Below are positions 1 through 9,700 of a stretch of DNA of 64,000 nucleotides, piece by piece. The notes under the pieces were generated by a model, which made no database searches, was not told where the DNA came from, and saw only the letters and a program-made list of their open reading frames with translations. Made by a program: the position numbers and the translations under genes. Source of the stretch: Caprella mutica (lineage: Eukaryota > Arthropoda > Malacostraca > Amphipoda > Caprellidae); the NCBI GenBank assembly GCA_947561585.1, contig CANNZV010000342.1:124001-188000 (forward strand). The letters run 5' to 3'. How positions within the stretch are numbered: the first letter of the stretch is position 1; each line of letters begins with the position of its first letter.

Positions 1-51
1 GGCATGTGTGAACACATTTTAAGAGCTTTTTTTCCGCGCTGTTAAAAATGC

Positions 52-71
52 AAGTGTGAAACGGGCCTTAA
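52..71. mobile_element. End of a truncated inverted-repeat DNA transposon
   Basis: The motif GTGTGAAACGGGCCTTAA resembles the right terminus of PIF/Harbinger-like MITEs, whose TIRs start GGCCC and flank a TTA/TAA target. The element would continue off the left edge of the window, so its partner arm cannot be seen. This is inferred from terminal similarity to the element at 32615-33021. Confidence 0.3.
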
Positions 72-313
72 CCATGCAATGAACAAGCGAAGAAGAATAT
101 TCATAGTGAAAACATCAATGAGATCAAAATGTAACTGAAGTTGTTCTATTTTCAAATAGTTTCTAAGGAAGAAGTTTAAAAACCCTGCATTATAATGTCT
201 ACCATTATATTTTCCCCTTTTATTCACTGCCTTTTAGTAAGTAAAATCACAGAGTTAGCTCTAAGAATAACATTCGCCCAATGACAAAAATAATCACCCT
301 CACTCTTTGCTTA

Positions 314-1800
314 CCTGTTCTTAAACTGTGTCAATCAGTTCAAAAAAGTTTTTACCTGTTAATAGTACAATAAGAGGGGGAGAAAGAGAGACCAAGATAC
401 AGTTTTTCCGGTCATTGGCTAACGATTTACAAGTATTTGGAAAAGCGGAAACATTTTTGTGGCCCATCTATACAATAATAAGAGCCGCGTCCGTCTGTCT
501 GTCCGTCCGTGTGTCACACTTTTTATTAAGAAATACATATTAAAAGGAAAAACAAATCATTTGTGGCACTATCATGACTACGGGCAACAATAATAATTGA
601 CATTAATTATTTACAAAAAAAGTTATATTTTGGCTTTTTTTATTTTATTTTTTCGTTTAATCAGAATATGTTCAATACATAATTTCATTCGAATATAATT
701 TAGATTCAATAACAGGTACTGTACTAGTGCAGTATAATAAATATTGTTTTGTAACTAAGACCAATAGCGATTCCTGCAGATATCATAGATACCAATCAAA
801 ATATCCAGTTAAATAATAATTATGTATTGTTTTCTTGTGTACAGTAAAAGAAAAGTATGTCCGAAATTATTTTTGATGAATTACAAATTTCACATTTGAA
901 TAGCTAATTAATTTACTAATTGGATTGATTGTATTTTATAATTGGTCTGAGAACATGATGACATACTTTAAAATAATAGGAACTGTGATCTGGAAAATTT
1001 TCATCACGCGGATGTACTTTAGTTCGATGGTACTGTACGAACCAAAAATCGGTGAATTTGAGTAAAAATGAAGGTAGGGTAGATAGTTATTGTTCAATTT
1101 GGCACTCTTGAAAGTTGATTCAAGAAATAATTATAATGCTATACGTAAAATATTTCTTTAAGATAACTACTAAATGGAAAAGATAATGATAGACATTTAA
1201 AAATAATAATAATATTTCATTATAGAAAAAAAAATCACGCTTTTACATTATTGCAGCTGATAATTCTCAAATTTAATCCTAAATTTTATGATCAATTTGA
1301 AAGTTGATTAGCCTTTCAATTGTTAATATCATATGAATGCTGCAGTAGTAAATAAGTTAATAATGGTAAAAGAAGGTTCCTAAGAAAAGAAGCATCACGC
1401 CGTTATTGTGTTCACAAAGGAGAAATTTGAAGTCAACTGATCAATTTAATTTTTTTGTCTGCAGAGTAGTGTTCATCACTTCGCATCGCATCGAAGGAGA
1501 CCACAGCACTTCTATAGGGGCGTTTACACGAGCACACAAGTTGTGTGTTCAGGGCTCTTGGGCCTCGGCACACACTTTTTGAGTGTGGCACGCAAAAAGA
1601 GCGAAAGCATGTGTGACACTGCTGTGCGCCGAAGCAATATACAGTATGGGCCATAAAAATGTTTCCTCTTTTTCAAATACTTGTTAATCGTTAACAAATG
1701 AGCGGAAAAATTGTATCTTGGTCTCTTTTTCACCGCCTCTTATTGTACTAGTAATTGGTAAACAATTTTTTGAACTGATGGACATAGTTTAAGAACAGGT
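314..1800. mobile_element. TIR element of about 1.5 kb, probably mariner-like and non-autonomous
   Basis: Positions 312-471 reappear as an inverted copy at about 1649-1802. Both arms contain TACCTGTTCTTAAACT, a stretch reading AGTACAATAAGAGG, and a shared GAGACCAAGATACA. The arms are flanked by TA, as expected for Tc1/mariner targets. No transposase frame is visible inside. The interior also carries a piece of another repeat at 484-740. Confidence 0.6.
484..740 (+). repeat. Dispersed repeat, copy 1 (GAGCCGCGTCCGTCTGTC)
   Basis: The block begins GAGCCGCGTCCGTCTGTC, then CCGTGTGTCAC, and later holds a GGGTACTGTACTAGT-like end. The same order of motifs occurs at 58338-58650. No coding potential is seen. 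Confidence 0.55.
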
Positions 1801-1802
1801 AG

Positions 1803-2770
1803 CATCTAGATTTAGGTGATCCTTATAAGATACGGCCGTGAGAGAGGCTCAATATGATCACCTAGCTATAGCATTTCAGCATTTGATTTTAAATTAATTA
1901 CAGTTGGAAAATATAGTTTGATTACAGAGTTAGGAATAGGGTACTTGGATAAAATCTGTTATATAATAGCTAATCCTTTTTCTAATTTCCTCATAAATAG
2001 ATGGTGGATGTAACCTACTTGGACAAGTTACAATATATCGGACGGTTCCAATTCTTCGATCAAAATAGAAATAAGTATATATAATATAATAGAAATTATT
2101 TAACTTTAGTTTGAATATTAACTCTGTTCAAATATATGAAACAGAACTATATATGGTAAGAAACTATGGTAATTGGTGAGAGATGGGGGCGGAGGGTTGT
2201 TGTGAAATCCCGCGTACCCCCTCTCACCCTCCCAATGGTGTAACTTATATTGATGCCTAACATTGTTACCGTTACCGTCGATTAGGTTATTCATATGTCC
2301 AAAATTTCTTACATTCAGTATCATTATACAGTATACTAAATAATTGACCTGAGTTACGCAACATGTTGATGAATGATACTGATTATGTTTATACTATCTG
2401 TGGGGGAACATAGAAATGTCATGGCATGTCCTATCATAAATTATAAACGAAGATGATTTCCAGTTTCAAGAATAATTATGATACATTTCTGGGATTTCAT
2501 TAGAACACCCACATATAGATATTTCAATATTATCAACCAAAATGTATATGTATATAGTTCAGGCTTACTAGAACTTCCATGAATTCAGGTAAATAATTAT
2601 TACAATTATTTATTTAACTTATACATTTTTTTACTTATTTGATATTAAGTGACCAAAACGAAATAGTGAAAATACTCTGATTATTACTGGAGAAAGCAAA
2701 TCAATTTTAATAGAAATGTAAAGCTAATTGTAAAACAGTAAGTTTTAATGCCACCAACATTCTATGTTTA
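1803..2770. other. Intergenic, AT-rich, no gene seen
   Basis: Only short frames without recognisable domains or splice signals are present. A weak fragment of the palindromic MITE family (CGGACGGTTCCAATTC) lies near 2040. Nothing else can be supported. Confidence 0.5.
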
Positions 2771-2774
2771 AAGA

Positions 2775-2945
2775 TAATTCACTAATTGGTATTTAAGTAG
2801 AAATTAATTGACATCTTTTCCCAATACTACGGGAAGGCGGACCTTATCCTATGCAACGTTGTCAAATCTCAAATTTTGACTCAAAACTCCACGGTTTTTA
2901 CAACTAAGATTCAAAGTGACCTCGTTTATTCTTTCCCTGATAGTA
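2775..2945 (+). repeat. Dispersed ~165 bp repeat, copy 1
   Basis: This block contains CCCAATACTACGGGAAGG, GCGGACCTTATCCTATGC and GACCTCGTTTATTCTTTC in order. Two further copies lie at 4918-5100 (inverted) and 6025-6180 (direct). Their ends fade gradually, so a class cannot be fixed. Confidence 0.7.
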
Positions 2946-3723
2946 CATATGCAGCAATTTAAATACTGATTTTATTGTGTACATTGATTTCATATTCATA
3001 GTTTGTAGAGAAAAGAAGGTTCGGTTATAAATATTTGATTCGTATGAATTTCATTTTCTGTGACGGCTATGTGAGCCACGTCGATATGATATTATATCCC
3101 ATTAATCATTGTAACTGTTAATCTTTATACCACAAAATGATTATTTGTACTTTCAAGCTTTATTCAGTCAGTATCAGTCAGTCAGCTATTAGAGCATGTT
3201 ACATTTCTTTAATTTGAGCGTTTGGTTTGGTTTTAGATTGTGTATTACTATAGCGTGTTCATTCATTTTTTGTATATAATCATATAATCCATGTTTACTG
3301 CATTGTTTTAATGGAGTGATGATATGATATGTAATCTTTTTAAAAAAATTATTCAGATGGAGTTGTGGCCGATATTATTAATATTTATTCCATTTATCGC
3401 GTTTAAAATATAAAATTGTTAGTAATTAATAACATAACAATTAGTTATGTTTATATCTTCCCAATATACCCCTATCTGCTACGATAGTATCACTTGCATG
3501 ATTAAATTTGTTTCAGGTAAGAACAATGATTTCTACCAACCCTTTAATAGTAATGCCATATACATATTAATATTCAATATAAACAGATATATGAAATTAG
3601 CAAACTGATACGGAATTAGCGGAATACAAATTCATATAAGAAATGTGTTTTTTTTATGCATAAGATATAATGATGAGAACTACAAAGTCTAACAGAATGT
3701 TCTTTTTGAATACATTAAATTTG

Positions 3724-3880
3724 ATTTTCGACAAATACGTCCTTCGGAAAATTTGTCCTTCGGCAAATCCGTTTTCGGCCAATTGGGGATTCAGTAAAAA
3801 CGTTTTCGGAAAATCCGTTTTGCCGAATTAGTTTTCGGCCAATTTGGTTTCGGCCAATTCGTTTTCGGAAAATCAGCCTA
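3724..3880. repeat. Degenerate tandem repeat rich in TTTTCGGCCAATT
   Basis: About eight imperfect units built on TTTTCGG with CCAATT or AAATCC follow one another at roughly 15-25 bp spacing. Related motifs recur at 14668-14720, 15110-15170, 16765-16830 and 31270-31310. No coding role is seen. Confidence 0.5.
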
Positions 3881-4338
3881 GACCCATTTGATACAACCCG
3901 ATATTGAATCGAATCGTGCATGCTTGCTGGGGCTGCTCTTATATCAATATGTTACCAAAGTCACAGAATGTACATGTGTATGCTTCTCTGTGTGATATTA
4001 CTGGGTGCATTACTTTTCAGTGCATAATCTATATCTCATAAAATAAAAACACCTCACTCATTAATAATTATAGATACATTTTATTTAAGAATTATTGTTC
4101 ATAATTTGAGGCTTCAACACTACCACTATCGAAACCAAGCGATCTGTTTAAAATGATAGGCACAATTTTTTATTTTACCTTGATACTAAATTCCTCAAGC
4201 ACCGACCACTTACTGAATATGAGAATTGCTGCAATTAGGTACCACTATAAATTAGCGATTCATTAACCCAAACTCAGTTATCAGCTTAATTAGGTACCAT
4301 GGATACAATAGCATTAATAAATGCTCTGAAATAATATA

Positions 4339-4511
4339 CAGTTTGTCCGCAAAAAATGTATCCGCTGCCTTGAATCTACATTATTCATCATTCCACGATA
4401 CTATGCATAATATGTTGGTACCATAGATACGTAGATTAATATTAATGAATTATAAATAGTACTTATAAAATATACTCGATGGCAATGGATACATTTTTTG
4501 CGGACACACTG
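4339..4511. mobile_element. Mariner-type MITE, copy 1
   Basis: The terminal inverted repeats are CAGTTTGTCCGCAAAAAATG and its complement, ending GGACACACTG. TA dinucleotides flank both ends (4337-4338 and 4512-4513), as for Tc1/mariner insertions. The 173 bp element is non-coding. Other copies are at 11586-11758 and 27321-27452. Confidence 0.85.
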
Positions 4512-4917
4512 TATAACAGTGATCTTACATACCTACTTTTAGTGTAAGGTTGAAGATCTGACTATCTAAGAATGGCCGAATCTCCATCAACTAAATCCAT
4601 CCATATTTTGGGCTATTATTTGTTTTTATCATTAATTACATGACTTGTCTTCAAACAGACAGCGGATGTGTAGAGGGGTGAAAAAGGTAAGCCACCGGGA
4701 TGAGATATGAGAAACTAATGAGTGAACTTAATTAAGTTGAAATATTGATCATAAAATTACTCATACATGAAAAAAAAACATATAATCAATATCGCTATAT
4801 AAAAAAATCAAACGATATGGAACGGTGTATAGGTTCAATTATATTAGTACAATAATCTACAATATGTGAATACTATCTGTGTTGATAATTGTACCATTAT
4901 AAGCAAATATCTATTAT

Positions 4918-5100
4918 CAGGGAAAGAATAAACGAGGTCACTTCAAATTTTAGATGCAAACACCGTGGAGTTTTCAATCAAAATTTTGAGATTTGACACG
5001 TTGCATAAGATAAGGTCCGCCTTCTTGTAGTATTGGGAAAATATGCCAATTAGTAACAAGTTTATGACTACTTAAGACCAATAAGTGAATTATCTTTGAA
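4918..5100 (-). repeat. Dispersed ~165 bp repeat, copy 2 (inverted)
   Basis: This is the reverse complement of the repeat at 2775-2945, with GAAAGAATAAACGAGGTCAC at its left and the GATAAGGTCCGCCTTC stretch inside. A more diverged part of its right side may recur at 9955-10075. Confidence 0.7.
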
Positions 5101-5570
5101 TAGTGCGAATCAAACTATATCGTATTAATAAAATTTTACATTTCGATTAAAGATTATTTGAACTATCAGGCCTTCGACGAAATAACTTTATTTATAAAAA
5201 CTATTGCGCTTAACTATAATGCTTGTCGTGTATTTCTCTTAATTTTTTCACATGGGAGTAACTATAGGAACAGTCATTTAACAATTTTGTAATATCTAGT
5301 GGTTTACCCACAGATTTCATCGCATATCAAATTTTAATGAAATAATAACTACATTGCGTAGCACAACACGAAAAACTGTTTGGCATCATTTGATTTAATA
5401 TCAATCTATTTTTTTTTTCATGCACTAAATTATTGATAGAATAACTAGCCGTTCCATACTATCAGTTAGTAAGATCAAAACTACCATCATTGAATTATTA
5501 TTTGCAACAGTCGTATCTAGGAGAGTATTAAGAATAATTTGAAATATTTTTTTTTATGGGCAAGCACGGA

Positions 5571-5729
5571 GGTAAATACACAATAGCCAATATGACACAG
5601 TAGCTGATAGCTAGTAGGAAAAGATGATCAATTTTCGATTATAGAAGTTCAAACTTCATATCTATTATAGAGCATCTTTTTGTAATTAGCTATCGGCTGC
5701 TGTGTCACATCAGCTGTTGTGTATTTACC
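5571..5729. mobile_element. Short MITE with ~45 bp terminal inverted repeats
   Basis: The left arm starts GGTAAATACACAATAGCC and the right arm ends GGCTGCTGTGTCACATC..GTATTTACC. The arms are complementary over about 45 bp with a few mismatches. The 159 bp body has no coding capacity and no target duplication is obvious. Confidence 0.7.
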
Positions 5730-6024
5730 TTAGTTCAATTTTAGTTAGTTCATTATGCAATGTCTATAATATCCCCGATTAATGTAAGGGCTGATTTGGT
5801 TAAATTGGCTTTTGTTCAAATATTTTAATAATTGATATAACGAAAAAATAAATAAATAGTAGAATATATACTATGAGTATAGGTAAGGCCACACCTAGGC
5901 TAGCGATGCATTGCCAAAGAGATTTCTACGAACTCCTAAAATTAGCTTACATAATTCATTGCTTAATAACACATTCATTTGCATGAACTGTGTAATAGTT
6001 AAAGTTGTAAGCTATATCTAAAAC

Positions 6025-6180
6025 CTTGCATAATTCACTAATTGGTATATTTTCCCAATACTCCAAGAAGGCGGACCTTATCCTATGCAACGTGTCAAAT
6101 CTCAAAATTTTGACTGAAAACTCCACGGCTTCTGCATCTAAAATTTAAAGTGACCTCGTTTATTCTTTCTCTGATATTAA
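6025..6180 (+). repeat. Dispersed ~165 bp repeat, copy 3
   Basis: Third copy of the repeat at 2775-2945, with GGCGGACCTTATCCTATGC, ACTCCACGG and GACCTCGTTTATTC in the same order. It ends about 440 bp before the lectin start codon. Confidence 0.7.
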
Positions 6181-6350
6181 GTAAATATAGTTTGAATCAA
6201 ATATCACAATAGAACAATTTTTTTTCCAAAAAATTGAATTAAATGCTTCGCTAACGATCATATTGAAATAAATCCTGCAGAAGTGAATATTAGAGAAACC
6301 GCTTAAATAAAACGTTATTTATGTTACAGCTCAGTGTATACTCTATTTAC

Positions 6351-6595
6351 ATTGTCATGTTTGCTCTGAACAAATATAAAACAATGACCTCCTTTTCTTA
6401 ATATTTATATTGTCATGTTTGCTCTGAACAAATAAGAAGCAATGACCTCCCAATGACTCCAAGCTTCACAGAATATTCCTCAGTGTCGTCTGAATCTCTA
6501 AAACTAGGTCTGAATCTCTAAAACTAGGTCTGAATATCTAAAAGTGCAAGCTTCACAGAATATTCCTCAGTGTCGTCTGAATCTCTAAAACTAGG
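6351..6595 (+). repeat. Two sets of direct duplications just upstream of the lectin ATG
   Basis: A ~42 bp unit starting ATTGTCATGTTTGCTCTG occurs at 6351-6392 and 6409-6450. A 48 bp unit starting AAGCTTCACAGAATATTCC occurs at 6461-6508 and 6548-6595. Between the latter are further copies of TCTGAATCTCTAAAACTAGG. They occupy the promoter or 5' UTR of the lectin gene. Confidence 0.8.
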
Positions 6596-6621
6596 CAATC
6601 GCTGCTCTTTATTCTGAGGAC

Positions 6622-6754
6622 ATGCATCTGTCCAGTCTTCTTTCAGTCCTACTGATGGTGGGTTTGACTCACTGCAGAGACTACATCTATAGTTACGAGA
6701 ACCATAAACTACCAGGGGATAGCATCCAAAGTACCTTCACCCTGAAGAATCTCT
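6622..6754 (+). CDS. Lectin exon 1 (signal peptide)
   Basis: Starts at the first ATG after GCTCTTTATTCTGAGGAC and encodes a hydrophobic signal peptide (LSSLLSVLLMVGLTHC) and a short linker. The donor CT|GTGAGT at 6755 gives phase 1 and joins to make a cysteine codon. A second donor-like site at 6778 would break the frame of exon 2. Confidence 0.8.
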
Positions 6755-9700
6755 GTGAGTTCAAACTAACTTATCGAGTAAGAGGCGCTTTTCAAAGCTG
6801 TGCTACTTGTAATATGTTTTAGGATACCGGTACATAATAAGTGATTTTAAAAATGCTCACTTGAAATTATAAAATGGATAGATTCTTAATGATAGACAAA
6901 CACTCTTTAATTCGTTTCATCTCTGTTTTCAGTTGATTTCTGAGTTTGAATGCCCAGTATTCGAACGTTCCTATAAATTAAAATAAATTAAAAAGTTATG
7001 TCAACGCGCTGGTACCTACAATTCTCCAGCTGTAAACTAAAAAGTTCACCGCGTTAGCTCACAGGCCGGAGGTCCAGTCTAAATTCTAGAAGATGGAATT
7101 CTTCATCTTTAATTATAGGTTCTTGATATTCAGCTTTGCATTTTTCTCTTAGATGTCCAAATAACATCCCTAGTGATATTAATCTAAGTTTAATTTTCCT
7201 AAAGCTGTTTGAAATCACAGATTTATATAAAACGGATATTATTCTTGTTTCTATGTGAATAGCTGTAAATTAACGTTATAAGTAGAGCCCGGACAAATGC
7301 CATAAAGTCCTTAAATGCCATAAAAGCCATAAAATGCCATAAAGTCAATAAATGCAATGAAGTCAATTAATGCCACAAGGTCCTTAAAATGCCATAAATG
7401 CCATATAGTCCTAAAATATCATAAACTCCTAAAATGATGCGAAGTCTTATTTTGGGCTTTTTGTTTTATTAAATAATTTGGTAAGTCGGTAAAGTTGATG
7501 GGTTATTTTGACGAATTTATAGAACGTTATAATTCAATCAAAATCTGTCCGAATTATTATACAAATAAACTACTTATATCACTTCAAGAATTGGTATAGT
7601 CACCACTGTATCTAGTTTTCTGTGATTCTTTGCATCATTTTTTTAGCACAGACTCTGCCATGCACAAAATAGTGAATAATAAACTATGCAAAGAGAGAGA
7701 TATGTAGAACTTAGGGATATTTGTAATATTTACAATAGAAGAACTGCCAGGCGACAAAAATTGTGTTTTGTCTTGTAAGTGGTTTTTGCTGTACAACATT
7801 TTCAGAGTATCTTAATTGGTCTAATTATCTAATGTATGATTTGTTCAATCTGAGGTTGTCTACTACGAAGGTTTGCTATAAATACAAATTTCGAATTTAA
7901 TATTGGAATTAGTTTCATTTCATGAATTTCAATTTACCTAACCTTTTTTTATAATACTTTTAGGTTAAATTTGAATGAATATACTATAAACTAGATTCAT
8001 TGAATTTTTAAGGGATGAATTGTTTATTTGTTTTAACCATCTTTTTTTATTTAAACGTACTAAAAACTGTCAATTTTATATTTCAAAATGCTGATTTATT
8101 CGTTGTAAATACTTATTTATTAATCCTAAAAGTGTATGCATAAGTCCTAAAAAGCTGAATTTATGTCCTAAAATGTCTTGATAGGTCCTGAAATGTCATT
8201 TTTAAGGTCCTGTAATGCCTTTTTTAAGGTCCTAAAATGCCTTTTTTATAGGTCCTAAAAGTCCAGGCTCTAGTTATAAGATATACTCAGGACACCTAAT
8301 TAAACTCACAGCGCTCAGAAAGTGGGTGTTAACATAGACATAATAGGTTACTCAGAGATTTCTAAAAGTTAAGTTGGTTAAAGATTCATGTTAATACCTC
8401 CCTTTCTAAGTATTGTGTCGGGTAGTTGAGTGGTTACACTAAAGAATTCCGATTATATGAAATCTTAACTATATATTTCTTTATCAAGGTTCCTGCAACT
8501 ACAAGTGTTTACTTTTGGGATGCAGTTGTTTCCAGAGTGAGAAAACTGGCAATGGTGAGGAGAGACTTTGTCACTTCAGCTTTGATGTTGAACACTACAA
8601 ACTGCAACAAGCACCTGGTTCATTGGTTGTCTGTAAATCAGGTAAAAGATGTGAAATGGAATTCAAAATGTTTGACAATTAAATGAAATATGCAAATCTA
8701 TCCAGGTTCTTGAATTGGTATCCACTTACATATATTTTCCGTCTGCACAAGATATAATAGGTGTAGGTCATAAGCCCCCCCGGTCATGAGTCCCCCCCCC
8801 CCCCGGTCAAGAGCTCTCCACGTTCTAGAGCCCCCCGGTCATGATCCCTCCCGGTTACGAGCCCCCCCATGTTCTTTAATCCTTATTTACCTATATTATT
8901 CAATCCTTATTGACACTTTTGTAGTTTATTACTGATTAATCATAAAATATATGTATATCGGGGGGCGTGCCGCCCCCTGAACCCCCATGCCAGGTCATTA
9001 AACAATCATGAAGTGTGCAGTACAAAAAACTAATGGATACAACAAACTACATTAGCAACTCTCAGTTATTTCTATCTAAGTATTTATTAATTTGTTTAAC
9101 TAGGTAAATAAGGATTAAAAAACAGGAAGGGGGGGGGGGCTTATGACCTAGGGGGCTCATGACCGAGGGGGCTTATGACCGGGGGGGGGGCGGCTCTTGA
9201 CCGTACCCCGATATAATAGGGATTAATTCTTAAGGCCTTGTTATACTGTGCGAATAAACGTGCGAGTTGGCCTAACCAGTTACTGTAGTGCAGTTTGTCG
9301 TACAGTGTGACCGCATCAGTCTTGTAACTGTCATGGAGATTCAATGCAATGAACATTACGCTACTGGCATGAAAGTAAAGTGGGACAGCTGCTGTTCACT
9401 GTCAAGCCAGTAACTCGCACCGTGTAATAAGTCGATTACTTCTATTAGGTTTCAATGAATAGGTATTATTTAAATAATAAATGCAATAATTATTATATAT
9501 TTTCTTTTTTCCAAAAGCCCGCTACTTTCCAATTGGCGATCATTTCTACAGGGGGTACATGACTAGTTTTTCCTGGGATGATGCGAGTGAAGTTTGCAAG
9601 AATGATGGTGGTCAACTTGCCGTCCTCGACACCGATAAGAAGATTCAAGAGTTCTTGACCGCTTTCAAAAACTTGTGTGAGTACCTACAAAAAAGGGGCA

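Noticed and set aside
7020..7085. Possible tRNA-derived SINE (TTAGCTCACAGGCCGG, GGTCCAG)
   Set aside because: The A-like and B-like boxes are too close and no second copy was seen.
8426..8686. 86-codon frame covering lectin exon 2
   Set aside because: Its frame lacks the cysteines and does not agree with the phase of exons 1 and 3; the other frame gives a consistent lectin.
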